DNA from: Deinococcus koreensis
GTDB lineage: Bacteria; Deinococcota; Deinococci; Deinococcales; Deinococcaceae
Length of the DNA stretch: 64,000 nucleotides
Direction: 5' to 3'
Assembly (NCBI RefSeq): GCF_002901445.1
Contig: NZ_PPPD01000001.1
Span: 1,668,501 to 1,732,500 of the forward strand
In this document: positions 20,557 through 32,293 of the stretch, piece by piece
How the letters are laid out: each line of letters opens with the position of its first letter
Numbering within the stretch: position 1 is the stretch's first letter
The notes under the pieces: generated by a model
Database searches by the model: none
What the model saw: the letters and a program-made list of their open reading frames with translations, nothing else
What the model was told of the DNA's origin: nothing
Translations under genes and position numbers: made by a program

Positions 20557-21741
20557 ATGAAGATCACCCGATTGACCGCAGTCGTCTGCACTCTCTCGCT
20601 GGCGTTGATGGCGTGTGGCACCAGCACCCCCCAGGCGGGCACCCAGCCTGCCCCGGCCCAGGCCGCGACGGCCGCCCAGATGAGCGACGCCCAGGCGCAG
20701 ACCATGCTGGGCGCCGAGTCGCTGCGGCCCTCCAGCGGAGCCGTGACCAACGTCACCTACGCCTTCAAGGGCACGGTCACGCAGGGCCCCAGCACCGGCA
20801 CCGTGCTGGCCGGAGATCTGAAGCTCAAGGTGCGGGCGCTGCGAAGCGGCCTGAGCTTCCTGGAGGGCACCCTGGCGGGCACCGTGGGGGTGCGGGGGCT
20901 GCTGTTCAAGGACGGCAGCAGCATCCTGGTCTTCGACGTGGAGCCTCAGGGCATCATCGGACGTGGCAAGCCCGGCGAGGCCAGGATGCTGAGCGGGGTC
21001 TTCTTCGGGCCGGACATCGGTGGAGGCGACCGGGGCACCTGGACGGCCACGCTGCAGGCCGCCCCTCCCGCCGAGGCGCCGAAAAGCGGTGCCCGCGCGC
21101 TGCACGCTTCCAGCGATACCCCGGCGGTGGATCTGCTGATCGACGGCGCCAAGGTCTCTCCCGCCGGCGGTTTCGCCTTCCGCACCACCTTCCCGAACAA
21201 CGCGGCCGGCGGCGGTTACGCCCAGTTGCCCTCCGGCAAGCGCCAGGTCAAGGTCTGCGCCGCCGGCACCACCGTCTGCCCGGTCGCCGCCGCCCTGAAT
21301 CTGGCTGCGGGGACGCGCTACACGGTCGCCGTGATCGGCACCCTGAGCCCCGACGACGACCACGGCAAGACCCCGCGCCCGCTGACCCCGCTGGTGCTGC
21401 AGGACAGCGCGGCCAGCAAGCCCGACAAGGCGCAGGTCAGGCTGGTTCACGCCGCCGCCACCCCCGCCGCCAATCTGGTGGATGTGTATGTCACGGCGCC
21501 TGGGGCCGACATCGGGAAAATTTCTCCGGCCATCGCAGACTTCCAGTACAGCAAGGATTCGGGATACCTGCCCCTGCCCCCGGGCGACTACCAGGTGAGG
21601 ATCACGCTGCCGCACACCAAGACCGTGGTCATCGACTCCGGCAAGCTGTCGCTGATGGCGGGCAAGGTGTTCACCGCCTTCGCCGTCGATCCGCTGCCTG
21701 GCACCCAGGCCTTCGGCGCGGTGCTGCTGCAGGACAACTGA
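20557..21741 (+). CDS. Lipoprotein with DUF4397-type domain
   Basis: A 394-aa exported protein starting at ATG 20557 with an AGGAG site. The N terminus is a lipoprotein signal (MKITRLTAVVCTLSLALMAC; Cys 20). Residues of about 55-165 form a beta-rich domain; from about 180 a DUF4397-like region begins with RALHASSDTPAVDLLIDG, and a second echo (VRLVHAAATPAANLVDVYV) follows near 310, suggesting tandem Ig-like repeats. DUF4397 proteins are generally cell-surface and of unknown function. It is transcribed alone and is followed by hairpin-rich DNA. Confidence 0.75.
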   Translation: MKITRLTAVVCTLSLALMACGTSTPQAGTQPAPAQAATAAQMSDAQAQTMLGAESLRPSSGAVTNVTYAFKGTVTQGPSTGTVLAGDLKLKVRALRSGLSFLEGTLAGTVGVRGLLFKDGSSILVFDVEPQGIIGRGKPGEARMLSGVFFGPDIGGGDRGTWTATLQAAPPAEAPKSGARALHASSDTPAVDLLIDGAKVSPAGGFAFRTTFPNNAAGGGYAQLPSGKRQVKVCAAGTTVCPVAAALNLAAGTRYTVAVIGTLSPDDDHGKTPRPLTPLVLQDSAASKPDKAQVRLVHAAATPAANLVDVYVTAPGADIGKISPAIADFQYSKDSGYLPLPPGDYQVRITLPHTKTVVIDSGKLSLMAGKVFTAFAVDPLPGTQAFGAVLLQDN

Positions 21742-21876
21742 GAGGGATTTCGGCCATATCCATTCTATCCGGGAAGGCGTCAGATGCTCCAACGCCTGGA
21801 CATCCGTCCTTGTTCCTTCCACCTGCGCCCCCGGTTCAGCCCGTTATTCAACGACGGGTTGAACCGGAATTCGTCT

Positions 21877-21907
21877 CAGTCGCCTCCCGGAGTTCTGGAG
21901 GCGACTG
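21877..21907. repeat. strong stem-loop after the DUF4397 gene
   Basis: CAGTCGCCTCC (21877-21887) and GGAGGCGACTG (21897-21907) form an 11-bp perfect stem with a 9-nt loop. It directly follows CGGAATTCGTCTCAG, also present at the end of cfa. Either a terminator without U-run or part of a dispersed repeat. Confidence 0.6.
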
Positions 21908-22047
21908 CAGCGCAGCCAGCCGTGCGGCTCCAGGCCACCCGCCAGCGAAGAACCGGCGATCGGGACATCGAGAAGCCGTGCGCGCCACATCCCGTGACAG
22001 GAGCAGGGATGGTCGCGCCCAGCTGATATCGAATTCGAACGATTCCA

Positions 22048-22076
22048 ATCTCTGCCCTGGGAAGATCGGCAGAGAT
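22048..22076. repeat. stem-loop between convergent genes
   Basis: ATCTCTGCC (22048-22056) and GGCAGAGAT (22068-22076) form a 9-bp stem with an 11-nt loop, extended by GAAC/GTTC beyond an asymmetric internal loop. It lies about 80 bp downstream of the minus-strand transporter and may terminate it. Apart from this and the stem at 21877, the 414-bp gap shows no gene. Confidence 0.5.
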
Positions 22077-22155
22077 GTTCATCGTCCCACTCGGTATGGA
22101 ACTCATCCTCGCTTGGCTCGGGTTCGTCCCCTACCCACCTTCGTCCCGGCTGAGT

Positions 22156-23388
22156 TCAACCCGCCAGCGCCTCGGCCGGCGGGTGCAGATCGGGCAGGCG
22201 ACGTTCGGAGAGCACCACCAGCAGCCAGGCCACCCCGCCCAGCGTCATGAGCAGCGCGGCCAGCCCGAACCACAGGGGCAGAGGCAACTGGTCGAGCACC
22301 GGCGAGAGCAGCAGCAGGCTCAGCGGCATGCCCAGGCTGGAGACCATGCCCAGCACGCTGAAGACCCGGCCCAGGTAGTCGGCGGGCACCATCTGCTGCA
22401 GCAGGGTATTCAGCGGCGTGTTCAGGACACCGAAGCCGAAGCCCAGCGCGGCGGCGCAGGCCAGCAGGGTGCCGGTGACCGGGTGCAGCCACATCACCGC
22501 AAACACCCCCGAGGTGAGCCCCAGTCCGGCGGCAGTGGCCCGGCGCGGCGCCAGTCGCTGGCCCAGCACGGCGATCAGCGCCCCCGACAGCAGCATCCCG
22601 GCACTTTCCAGCGCCAGGAAGGTGCCGTAGCCCTGCGCGCCGGCGCCCAGCGACTCCATCAGCTTGGGCGTCACGACCATCAGCGGGGCCAGGGTGGCGT
22701 TCAGCACCAGCCCGATCAGCGGCGTGAACATCAGCGTGCGCGAGCGGCGCATGAGGCGCAGGCCGTCCAGCAGGTCGCCGAACAGGGACGGGCGCGGGCC
22801 GCTGGGCACCGCCCGGGCAGGCAGCCGCACCAGCAGCAGCAGGGCCGCCATGATCAGAAAGCTGAGGCCGTCGAGCACGATGGCGGCGGCGGGCGAGAAG
22901 CTCGCCACGATCCAGCCGCCGGCCAGGGTGCCTGCCAGCCACGCGCCCTGACCGGCGCCGCCCAGCAGGCCGTTGGCGCGGGCCAGCTCCTGGGGCGGCA
23001 CCAGCGCCGGCACCGCCGCGCCGCCCGCCGGCTGGGCGAAGATGTTCGCCAGACCGGTCAGCAGGGCCGCGCCGTTGACCAGCCACAGCGGCACCTCGCC
23101 CCAGGCCAGCGCCAGCCCGCCCACCAGCAGCTGCAGCGCGCCGCGCGCCACGTCCGCCCCGATCAGTGGCAGCTTCAGGTTCACGCGGTCGACCCAGGCG
23201 CCGGCCAGCGGCATCAGCAGGTGGGGGGCCAGCGAGCAGGCCAGGGTCAGCGCCATCTTCCCCGCCGAGCCCGTCTGGTGCAGCACCAGGAAGCTCAGGG
23301 CGATGCCCGCCAGCGCGCTGCCGAACTGCGACTGGGCGCTGCCGATCAGCCAGATCACGAAGGAGCGGTTCCACAGGTGGGGGGGCAT
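22156..23388 (-). CDS. Major facilitator superfamily transporter (MFS exporter)
   Basis: A 410-aa protein starting at ATG 23388 (MPPHLWNRSFVIWLIGSAQS); reading further upstream would run into the divergent regulator gene. It has about 12 hydrophobic segments, with the MFS-type GAWVDRVNLKLPL loop between helices 2 and 3 and a mid-protein cytoplasmic loop (SGPRPSLFGDLLDGLRLMRRS). Its overall look is that of the EntS/MFS_3 group of exporters. It faces a winged-helix regulator across a 72-bp gap with a 14-bp palindrome, suggesting local control. The substrate is unknown. Confidence 0.87.
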   Translation of the reverse strand: MPPHLWNRSFVIWLIGSAQSQFGSALAGIALSFLVLHQTGSAGKMALTLACSLAPHLLMPLAGAWVDRVNLKLPLIGADVARGALQLLVGGLALAWGEVPLWLVNGAALLTGLANIFAQPAGGAAVPALVPPQELARANGLLGGAGQGAWLAGTLAGGWIVASFSPAAAIVLDGLSFLIMAALLLLVRLPARAVPSGPRPSLFGDLLDGLRLMRRSRTLMFTPLIGLVLNATLAPLMVVTPKLMESLGAGAQGYGTFLALESAGMLLSGALIAVLGQRLAPRRATAAGLGLTSGVFAVMWLHPVTGTLLACAAALGFGFGVLNTPLNTLLQQMVPADYLGRVFSVLGMVSSLGMPLSLLLLSPVLDQLPLPLWFGLAALLMTLGGVAWLLVVLSERRLPDLHPPAEALAG

Positions 23389-23402
23389 ACGCCGAGTGTG
23401 GG

Positions 23403-23416
23403 TCAGGTCTACCTGA
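23403..23416. promoter_or_regulatory. candidate operator palindrome
   Basis: TCAGGT-CT-ACCTGA, a perfect 6-bp-arm inverted repeat in the 72-bp divergent region. It lies 3 nt upstream of the transporter's -10-like CACACT (minus strand, 23395-23400). A degenerate half (AGGTAGA) recurs near 23435. The likely ligand is the regulator at 23461. Confidence 0.5.
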
Positions 23417-23448
23417 AGAGAAACGCCTGAATTGAGGTAGAGCGGTTC

Positions 23449-23454
23449 TATGCT
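23449..23454 (+). promoter_or_regulatory. candidate -10 of the winged-helix regulator
   Basis: TATGCT lies 6 nt before ATG 23461; leaderless arrangement. Confidence 0.5.
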
Positions 23455-23460
23455 GCCGGT

Positions 23461-24105
23461 ATGGAAGCGGCCGGTGTAGAACCTCCCGCCCGGGTCGCCG
23501 ATGCCCGGCAGGCCGCGCTGCTGCTGGACGTGGGCCTGCGCCCCCTGCTGGGGCTGCTGATGAAGGCGCCGCGCAGCGTGAGCGAGCTGGCGGCCGAACT
23601 GGGGGTGAACCCGAACCGGGCGCAGTATCTGGTGGGCCGACTCCACACGGCCGGGGTGGCCCGCGTCGGCAGCGTGCAGCCGCGCGCCGGCCGCGCTGTG
23701 CGGCGCTACGCCGTCCACGGGCGCTGGTTCATCCCCTTCGAGGTCACCGGGGCGGAGACCCTGGAAGCCTTCCTGGCCGCGCAACTGGTGCCACGTATCG
23801 AACAGATGGTGAACCTGACCGTGCAGGTCATGCGCGGGCACAGCGACGGCTGGGGGTACTGGCTGCAGGCGAGTGAGGCCGGCGGCAGCCTGCGCGCCGG
23901 GAATGCCGACGATACGGCTGCCGATCTCTTCGACGGTTCCACACCTCTGCTGGCGAACATCAACACCCTGACCCTCGCGCCGGCCCAGGCGCAGCAGTTC
24001 AAGGCCCGACTGCTGGAACTGTTTCAGGAATTCGAGGCCAAAGAGACGCCCGGCGCCGACCCCTACAGCCTGGCGATCCTGCTGGTACGCGGCGAGGTGC
24101 GCTGA
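23461..24105 (+). CDS. Winged-helix (ArsR-like) transcriptional regulator
   Basis: A 214-aa protein whose N-terminal third is a helix-turn-helix: [43 protein letters not shown], a typical SELA-x-x-LG ... YLVGRL arrangement (about residues 27-70). The basic wing ([13 protein letters not shown]) follows. The C-terminal part (about 90-214) is a mixed helical domain without metal-binding cysteines, perhaps for ligand or dimer contacts. Divergence from the MFS exporter and the palindrome between them suggest it represses the exporter. The effector is unknown. Confidence 0.75.
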   Translation: MEAAGVEPPARVADARQAALLLDVGLRPLLGLLMKAPRSVSELAAELGVNPNRAQYLVGRLHTAGVARVGSVQPRAGRAVRRYAVHGRWFIPFEVTGAETLEAFLAAQLVPRIEQMVNLTVQVMRGHSDGWGYWLQASEAGGSLRAGNADDTAADLFDGSTPLLANINTLTLAPAQAQQFKARLLELFQEFEAKETPGADPYSLAILLVRGEVR

Positions 24106-24166
24106 GAGATCGAGCGCTGAGGCCCCATACCGTGCCCTCCATGCAGTGCGCCGCCTTCCCCTTTGG

Positions 24167-24172
24167 CAGAAT
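24167..24172 (+). promoter_or_regulatory. candidate -10 of the YpdA-like gene
   Basis: CAGAAT ends 7 nt before ATG 24180 and supports that start over the in-frame GTG at 24132. Confidence 0.4.
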
Positions 24173-24179
24173 GCCCGGC

Positions 24180-25181
<1,002 letters not shown>

Positions 25182-25336
25182 CCTGGGCAGTGGTTCCGTC
25201 CGCTGACCCGGCCGGGTAGAGTGTAATACATCTTACGATCTTCTTTCTTCTCACCTGGCTGGCAACCATCCACATCGTCCCTTAGCTTACCTTCGGGTCA
25301 GTTGGGTCTGGCCGGACGGCCGGGCGGGAGGGTGGC

Positions 25337-26971
25337 ATGAGTGGAGAGCGCGTCGGGCGGCGAACCGTACTGAAAGCGGGGGTACTCGCCACCGTGCCGG
25401 CCGTGCTGGCGCGCGCCGAGAGCGCCCCCCCGGCGCCTGCGAAGGCGGCTGCCCCGGCCTTCTCCCGCCCGCCGCTGGGCGTGATCGTGCTCTCGCGGCT
25501 GGGCTTCGGGAGCACCCCGGACGACCTGCAGGCCTTCCGGAAGCTGGGCGCCGACGACGCGGCCCGGCTGACCCGCTGGCTGGACGCCCAGCTCAGCCCC
25601 GGCGAACTGGACGACCGGGGCTGCGAGGAGCGGCTGGGGGGACTGGACAGCCTGAAGGAGTCCCTGCCCGACCTCTGGAAGACCTACTACCGGGGGGCGC
25701 CGGAGGGCGAGCGCAAGTACGAGGTGATCTGGCAGCCGACGGTCGAGACGCGGCTGGCGGTGCTGACCCGCATGGTCTACAGCCGCCGCCAGCTGCACGA
25801 GGTCGTGACCGGCTTCTGGCGCGACCACTTCAACGTGCATCCCGACAAGGACGAGCGCATCCCGGCGCTGCTGCCCCACTACGACGCCACGCTGCGGCGT
25901 CACGCGCTGGGCAGCTTCCGGACGCTGCTGGGGGCCGTGGCCCACCACCCGGTCATGCTGTACTACCTCGACAACGCCAGCTCCACGCGCGCCGGCCCCA
26001 ACGAGAACTACGCCCGCGAGCTGTTCGAGCTGCACACGCTGGGCGCCGAACATTACCGGGGGGTCGGCCGCCAGAGCGCCGTGCCGCGTGTCGGGGGCGT
26101 GCCGGGCGGCTATGTCGATGACGACGTGTACGAGGCCACGCGGGTGCTCACCGGCTGGCGCACGGCCGACGACCCCGACAGCACCTTCGGCGACGGCGGC
26201 GGCTTCGCCTTCGATCCCCAGGGCCACGACCGTTTCCAGAAGACCGTGCTGGGCCACTATTTCCCGCCCAACGGCGGCGAGCAGGAGGGCGAGGTGCTGC
26301 TCGACCTGCTGGCGGCCCACCCGGGCACGGCGCGGCATGTGGCCCTGAAGCTGGCCCGCCGGCTGATCACCGAGACCCCGCCTCCCGAACTGGTCGAGGG
26401 CGCGGCTCAGGTGTTCCTCAAAGCCCGCAAGGCGCCGGATCAGCTGGCCCAGGTGGTGCGCTTCCTGGCCGCCTCGGACGCCTTCCGCACGAGCTGGGGC
26501 GAGCGGCTGCGGCGGCCGCTGGACGCGCTGGCCGCCACCATGCGGGTGCTCGGGAGCGACCTGCAGGCCCGGCCCGGCGAGTTCTGGCCGCCCGGCTGGC
26601 TGGGCCAGGAGGTCTACGACTGGCGGCCTCCCAACGGGGCCCCGGATCGCCGCGCGGCGTGGAGCGGCTCGGGTCACCTGCTGCGGCGCTGGACGATGGC
26701 CCGAGCCCTGAGCGGCAACTGGTGGAAGGAGGTGCGCAGCGACGTGCCGGGCGCCACCCCGCCGCACCTGAAGACCCCGCTGGAACTGGCCGACCACTGG
26801 GCCGTGCGCGTGCTGGGCCAGCCGCTCCCTCCAGGCAGCCGTGCGGTCGTGGCCCGGCAGCTCGCCGCCGGAGGAGAGATCACGGCGCCCCTGAGCCCCG
26901 AACAGATCCGCGAGCGCCTGCCCGACGCCGTGGCCTTCGTGCTGATGACCCCTGAGGCCCTGGTCAGCTAG
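25337..26971 (+). CDS. DUF1800 family protein, Tat-exported
   Basis: A 544-aa protein with an N-terminal twin-arginine-type signal (GRRTVLKAGVLATVPAVLA) and the DUF1800 hallmarks: LSRLGFGSTPDDL near residue 55, MVYSRRQLHEVVTGFWRDHFNVHPDK, and PNENYARELFELHTLG. A GGGAGGGTGGC ribosome site precedes the ATG. DUF1800 proteins are almost always encoded beside a DUF1501 protein, as here (84 nt downstream), and the pair is exported together; their biochemical role is not established. Confidence 0.87.
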   Translation: MSGERVGRRTVLKAGVLATVPAVLARAESAPPAPAKAAAPAFSRPPLGVIVLSRLGFGSTPDDLQAFRKLGADDAARLTRWLDAQLSPGELDDRGCEERLGGLDSLKESLPDLWKTYYRGAPEGERKYEVIWQPTVETRLAVLTRMVYSRRQLHEVVTGFWRDHFNVHPDKDERIPALLPHYDATLRRHALGSFRTLLGAVAHHPVMLYYLDNASSTRAGPNENYARELFELHTLGAEHYRGVGRQSAVPRVGGVPGGYVDDDVYEATRVLTGWRTADDPDSTFGDGGGFAFDPQGHDRFQKTVLGHYFPPNGGEQEGEVLLDLLAAHPGTARHVALKLARRLITETPPPELVEGAAQVFLKARKAPDQLAQVVRFLAASDAFRTSWGERLRRPLDALAATMRVLGSDLQARPGEFWPPGWLGQEVYDWRPPNGAPDRRAAWSGSGHLLRRWTMARALSGNWWKEVRSDVPGATPPHLKTPLELADHWAVRVLGQPLPPGSRAVVARQLAAGGEITAPLSPEQIRERLPDAVAFVLMTPEALVS

Positions 26972-27055
26972 CGGTTCACGCTCGGGCCGCGGTGACCGCC
27001 CGCGACCCGACGACAGCTCAAGACGACACCGTGCCGGACGAGGAGGATCGCCCCT

Positions 27056-28321
27056 ATGCAGACCAACCGACGTGGATTCCTGATGGGCTGTTCGGCCGCC
27101 ATCGCGGCGCTCAGCGGGGCGCGGCTGGGCACGCTGGCCCTGGCCGCGCCCGACGCCGGCAACGGACACGCGCTGGTGGTGCTGTTCCTGCGCGGCGGCT
27201 GGGACGCCCTGAACGTGCTGCCCCCCCTGGACGGCCCCGACCGGGGCATCTACGAGGCTGCGCGGCCCGGCCTGAAACTGCCGCGCAGCGGCGAGCGGGC
27301 GGCCCTGCCCCTGGGCGACCAGTTCGGGCTGCACCCGGCGATGGCCCCGCTGCGCGAGCTGTATCAGGCCGGAGCGCTGGGGCTGGTCACCGCCACCGGC
27401 CTGACCGGCGAGACCCGCAGCCACTTCGACGCCATGGACTTCATCGAGCGCGGCTCCTCCGGCGAGGTCGGCCTGGGGCCCCTGGGCGACGGCTGGCTGG
27501 CCCGCCACCTCGCCAGCGCGCCGGGAGCGGCGGGCGGGGTGGACGTGCTCTCGCCGGCGCTGAGCGTGGGCGGCAGCCCCGCCGCCTCGCTGCGCGGTCA
27601 GGACGCGCTGGCCCTGCAGGACGCCGGAGACTTCCGACTCGACGATTCTCCCGAGGGCCGGCGCTGGCTGGAGGAGGCGCTCTCGGGCCTGTACCGGGGC
27701 GAGAGCTGGCTTCACCGCGCGGGCCAGCACACCCTGCGCGACCTGCGGATGATCGCCGGAGCGCAGCTCGCCGCGCCCAAGGGGTATCCCGACAGCGAAC
27801 TCGGCCACAGCCTGGGCACGGTGGCCCAGATCCTGCGGGCCGGGCTGGGCGTGCGGGTCGCCACGGTGGACTTCGGCGGCTGGGACACCCACGAATACCA
27901 GGGGGACGGCGGGCAGGGCCACCTCGCGGAACTGCTGGGCGAACTGAGCACGGCCCTGCACGCCTTCTGGGCCGACGTCTCGGGCGCCGGCCTGGGCGGC
28001 AGGGTCACGGTGATCGTGCAGAGCGAGTTCGGGCGCCGGCTCACCCAGAACGCCTCGGGCGGCACCGACCACGGCCACGGCGGCCTGAGCCTGCTGCTGG
28101 GGGCCGGGGTGAAGGGCGGCCGGATCCACGGACGCTGGCCCGGGCTCGCTCCGGGCGCGCTCTACGACGGCGCCGATCTCGCCGTGACCACCGACTACCG
28201 GCAGGTGCTGGGCGAGGTGCTGGGCGGCCCCGCAGGCAATCCCCACCTGGACAAGGTGTTTCCGGGCTTCAAGGCCGGCCCGGCGCTGGGTGTGGTGAAC
28301 GGGCCGGCGGCCGGGGGCTGA
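27056..28321 (+). CDS. DUF1501 family protein, Tat-exported
   Basis: A 421-aa protein with a clear Tat signal [18 protein letters not shown] and the alkaline-phosphatase-like fold features of DUF1501: [65 protein letters not shown] and [17 protein letters not shown], with conserved His/Asp residues placed for metal binding. A GAGGAGG ribosome site lies upstream. It is the partner of the DUF1800 protein just upstream. Substrate unknown. Confidence 0.87.
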   Translation: MQTNRRGFLMGCSAAIAALSGARLGTLALAAPDAGNGHALVVLFLRGGWDALNVLPPLDGPDRGIYEAARPGLKLPRSGERAALPLGDQFGLHPAMAPLRELYQAGALGLVTATGLTGETRSHFDAMDFIERGSSGEVGLGPLGDGWLARHLASAPGAAGGVDVLSPALSVGGSPAASLRGQDALALQDAGDFRLDDSPEGRRWLEEALSGLYRGESWLHRAGQHTLRDLRMIAGAQLAAPKGYPDSELGHSLGTVAQILRAGLGVRVATVDFGGWDTHEYQGDGGQGHLAELLGELSTALHAFWADVSGAGLGGRVTVIVQSEFGRRLTQNASGGTDHGHGGLSLLLGAGVKGGRIHGRWPGLAPGALYDGADLAVTTDYRQVLGEVLGGPAGNPHLDKVFPGFKAGPALGVVNGPAAGG

Positions 28322-28445
28322 ACGTACCTGCCGTCCCGGATCCGCGAAGGACGGGGCCGGGTGCTGTCCGGGCGGGCCCACACCTCGGGCGCCCTGGGTG
28401 AAGGGCGGCCCGGCCACGCTTCACTGTTGCCGCCTGCCTGCGTGG

Positions 28446-28451
28446 GATACT
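28446..28451 (+). promoter_or_regulatory. candidate -10 of the VanW-like gene
   Basis: GATACT ends 7 nt before ATG 28459; leaderless arrangement, weak hexamer. Confidence 0.4.
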
Positions 28452-28458
28452 CCGAACC

Positions 28459-29895
28459 ATGAATTCGCGTTCTTTGCGGGCCCTGGGCCTTGGAGTGCTG
28501 CTGCTCCAGGCCGGTCTGGCCCAGTCAACCAGTCTGGCCCAGTCGTCGAGCCTGGCGCAGTCGTCCACTCCGGTCATTCCGGCCCTGCCCCCGGCTCCCG
28601 GCGCACCCACCGAGCCCGCCCCCCCACCCGTGCCGGTGGAACCTGCGCCCGTCGAACCTGCACCGGTCGAACCGGAACCCGTCGAACCGGCTCCAGCTGA
28701 ACCGGTGCCCGCCGAACCAGTGCCGGCCGCGCCCGTGCCGCAGCCCCCCCCCGAGCCGCCCAGGCCCGAGATCACCGTGCCGGCCCCCAAGGTCACGGCG
28801 CCGCTGCTGATCAATGTGGAAGCCGCCTGGCCCGCCCTCGTCGGCGGCAAGAAGACCACGGTGCCCTTCACGCGCACCCTGACCATTCCCGGCCCCCGGG
28901 TCGCGCAGCTCCGCCAGCGCGGCGCCATCACGCCGAGCCTGGAGGCCGACCTGAAGGCCTTCATCGCCGGACTGCCCCTCAGCGCCCAGGACGCCCGCTT
29001 CGAGGAACTCTGGGATGGCTGGGCGGTCGTGCAGCGCAACGGCCTGCGGATCGATGAAGCGCGCACCCGCGACAATGTGCTGGCGGCCCTCCTGAACCCC
29101 AGGGCGATCAAGGTGAACGTCGTGGTCACCGGCCAGAGCGCCCCGAAACGCACGCTGGACTTCTTCCTGAGCAGGGGCATCACGGCCCACCTGAACACGG
29201 GCGAGACCAACTACTACGGCAGCAGCCCGGCGCGGATGACCAACATCCATGTCGGCGCCAGCCACTTCAAGGATCGTCTGCTGGACGCCAGCGCGGTCTC
29301 CTTCAACCAGATGGTCGGGCCGGTGAGCCTGAAGACGGGCTTCGTGACCGGTCTGGTGATCGCCGGCGAGCGCACGGCCGACGGGGTGGGCGGCGGCATC
29401 TGCCAGGTCAGCACCACCGTGTTCCGAACCCTGTACGGCGCCGGGCTGCCCATCCTGCAGCGGCAGAACCACTCCTATCAGGTGCATTACTACGACCCCC
29501 AGGGACTGGACGCCACCATCTACCAGCCCACCCTGGATCTGCGCTTCCGGAACGACACGGGCGGCGCTCTGTGGTTCCAGGCCGACTGGAACGACGAGGA
29601 ATCCCGGCTGAGCATCAGCGTGTTCGGCAAGGCGCGCGACTTCACGGTGGAACTGGCCGCCCCGAAGACCCTGAGCACCACCCCCTCGCCGGCCGACCGC
29701 CTGATTCCCGACCCCTCGCTGCCGGCCGGCCAGCGCAAGCAGGTCGACTGGGCCGCGCCCGGCGCCGTCATCGAGGTCACCAGGAAGTTCGTGCGGAACG
29801 GCAAGACCTTCAAGCAGGACGTGCTGAAAAGCTCATACCGCCCCTGGCCGAACATCTATCTGGTGGCTCCGGACGTGGTGGGCGCCCGTCGCTGA
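28459..29895 (+). CDS. VanW family exported protein
   Basis: A 478-aa secreted protein. A signal peptide ([20 protein letters not shown]) is followed by short SLAQSS repeats and then a long Pro/Glu/Val-rich linker ([20 protein letters not shown], about residues 50-100), suited to crossing the cell wall. The VanW core follows from about residue 250: [36 protein letters not shown], and [21 protein letters not shown] peptidoglycan-related region precedes it (about 115-210). VanW proteins occur near glycopeptide-resistance or peptidoglycan genes, but no such neighbours exist here, so its role is open. Confidence 0.85.
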   Translation: MNSRSLRALGLGVLLLQAGLAQSTSLAQSSSLAQSSTPVIPALPPAPGAPTEPAPPPVPVEPAPVEPAPVEPEPVEPAPAEPVPAEPVPAAPVPQPPPEPPRPEITVPAPKVTAPLLINVEAAWPALVGGKKTTVPFTRTLTIPGPRVAQLRQRGAITPSLEADLKAFIAGLPLSAQDARFEELWDGWAVVQRNGLRIDEARTRDNVLAALLNPRAIKVNVVVTGQSAPKRTLDFFLSRGITAHLNTGETNYYGSSPARMTNIHVGASHFKDRLLDASAVSFNQMVGPVSLKTGFVTGLVIAGERTADGVGGGICQVSTTVFRTLYGAGLPILQRQNHSYQVHYYDPQGLDATIYQPTLDLRFRNDTGGALWFQADWNDEESRLSISVFGKARDFTVELAAPKTLSTTPSPADRLIPDPSLPAGQRKQVDWAAPGAVIEVTRKFVRNGKTFKQDVLKSSYRPWPNIYLVAPDVVGARR

Positions 29896-29922
29896 CGTCG
29901 GCGAATACCTCAGGAACAGATC

Positions 29923-29952
29923 GAGGGGAGAGGCCAGCTGGCCTCTCCCCTC
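29923..29952. terminator. 30-bp perfect palindrome between convergent genes
   Basis: The sequence from 29923 to 29952 is its own reverse complement (arms GAGGGGAGAGGCCAG and its complement, meeting at AGCT). It sits between the VanW-like gene (+) and parB (-), as a bidirectional terminator would, though flanking U-runs are missing. Confidence 0.65.
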
Positions 29953-29969
29953 CCCTGTCGGGCCTGCGC

Positions 29970-30795
<826 letters not shown>

Positions 30796-30812
<17 letters not shown>

Positions 30813-31566
30813 GCTGCAGCACCTCCTCGGCCAGTCGCTTGTAGGCCGCCGCGCCGCTCGACAGGGGCGCGAAGGCGTTGATGGGCTTGGCGAAGCTGGG
30901 CGCCTCGGACAGCCGGACGTTGCGCGGCACGACGGACCAGAAGACCAGCTCCCCGAAGTGCTGGCGCACCATCGTCTCGACCTCCTGCGACAGGTTGGTG
31001 CGGCCGTCGAACATGGTGAGCACCACGCCCAGCACCTTCAGCCGGGGATTGAGGCCGCCCTGCACCCGCTCGATGGTTTCCATCAACCCGGCGAGGCCCT
31101 CCAGGGCGTAATACTCCGCCTGCAGCGGAATAAGCAGCGCTTCGGCCGCCGCCAGGACGTTCACGGTGAGCGGTCCCAGGCTGGGCGGGGCGTCGATGAT
31201 CACGAGGTCGTAACCATGGACGCTTGCCAGCAGGCGTCCCAGCGCGTCCGGATCCTCCGAGAGTTCCACCCCGGCGCCGGCCAGATCCGGGGTGGAGGGC
31301 AGGACGTCCAGCCCCTTCTGGGCGGTGGGCCGGACGAACTCGGCCACGCGCGAGGGATCGCCCAGGGCCTCGTAGAGCCCCTGTTCGGCGCCGCGCAGGC
31401 CCAGCCCGCTGGTCGCGTTGCCCTGAGGATCCATGTCGAGCAGGAGCACCCGGCGTCCTCCGGCGGCGAGGTAGGCGGCCAGGTTCACCGCTGTGGTGGT
31501 CTTGCCCACGCCACCCTTCTGGTTGACAATCCCGAGTGCTTTCAAAGAATCACCGTCACTTTGCAT
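30796..31566 (-). CDS. parA: Chromosome partitioning ATPase ParA/Soj
   Basis: A 256-aa deviant-Walker ATPase that positions ParB-parS complexes and can modulate Dna[19 protein letters not shown] is the deviant Walker A with both lysines, [18 protein letters not shown] the A' motif, and [12 protein letters not shown] the Walker B. I take ATG 31566, which overlaps rsmG by 11 nt; a TTG seven codons later ([12 protein letters not shown]) matches the usual N terminus of the family equally well and could be the real start. Confidence 0.95.
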
Positions 31567-32293
31567 CCCAGAATAACGGTTGCTGCGCCGGAATGCCTTC
31601 GCGGCGGGGGTAGCGCTCAGGGGTAGGGCGGGTCTTCTCCACCGTCACCAGGGTGCGCCCGTCGCCCAGGATCGGCAGGGCGAAGGGATCGACGTCCACG
31701 ACCCGTCCGCCGACCTCGTGGGCGGCGCGCCCACCGGCCTCCAGCTCATCCGCCTCGATCGGCCCCTTCTGCGCCACCAGCAGGCCGCCAACCCGCAGCA
31801 GCGGAAGGGCGAGTTCGACCAGCACCGGCAGCGCCGCCACGGCCCGCACCACCACCCGGTCGTACCGGGCGCGGTGGGCGGGTTCTCGGGCCAGGGTCTC
31901 GGCCCGGCCGACCAGTGGAGTCACGTTCGGCAGCTCCAGGGCCTGCGCCGTTGCTCTCACGAAATCGATCTTCTTGCGGATGGAGTCGACCGGCGTCAGG
32001 GTCAGTCCGGGTCGCAGGATCGCCAGCGGCAGCGCCGGGAACCCGGCACCGGTGCCCAGATCCACGACCCGCAGGGGCCCCTTCAGATACCCACCCCGCA
32101 GACAGGTGGCCGAGTCGACGAAGTGCTTGAGGACGATGTCGGCCTCGGACTTCAGGGCCGTGAGGTTGAGCCGGCGGTTGCCCTCCTGCAGCAGGTCGAG
32201 GAGCCGTCCGAAGGCCTGCTCCATGTCCGCAGTCAGGTCGAGTTCCAGGCTCGCCAGGCCCTCGCGCAGCAGGCGCTCTCCCTCTGGCGTCAC
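31556..32293 (-). CDS. rsmG: 16S rRNA (guanine527-N7)-methyltransferase RsmG
   Basis: Methylates G527 of 16S rRNA using S-adenosylmethionine. Begun at GTG 32293 ([16 protein letters not shown]) the protein is 245 aa, the usual size; that GTG overlaps the TGA of the upstream gene (GTGA), a classic translational coupling. An open frame upstream to 32473 lies antiparallel in meaning to the LAGLIDADG-like gene and is not used. Motifs are [39 protein letters not shown] (SAM motif I) and [11 protein letters not shown]. Confidence 0.93.
   Translation of the reverse strand: MTPEGERLLREGLASLELDLTADMEQAFGRLLDLLQEGNRRLNLTALKSEADIVLKHFVDSATCLRGGYLKGPLRVVDLGTGAGFPALPLAILRPGLTLTPVDSIRKKIDFVRATAQALELPNVTPLVGRAETLAREPAHRARYDRVVVRAVAALPVLVELALPLLRVGGLLVAQKGPIEADELEAGGRAAHEVGGRVVDVDPFALPILGDGRTLVTVEKTRPTPERYPRREGIPAQQPLFWDAK

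Noticed and set aside
25298..28417. A 1039-codon open frame antisense to the DUF1800 and DUF1501 genes
   Set aside because: High-GC DNA leaves the complementary frames open; the translation is Gln/His/Arg/Gly-rich without domains, while the plus-strand genes have clear families and Tat signals.
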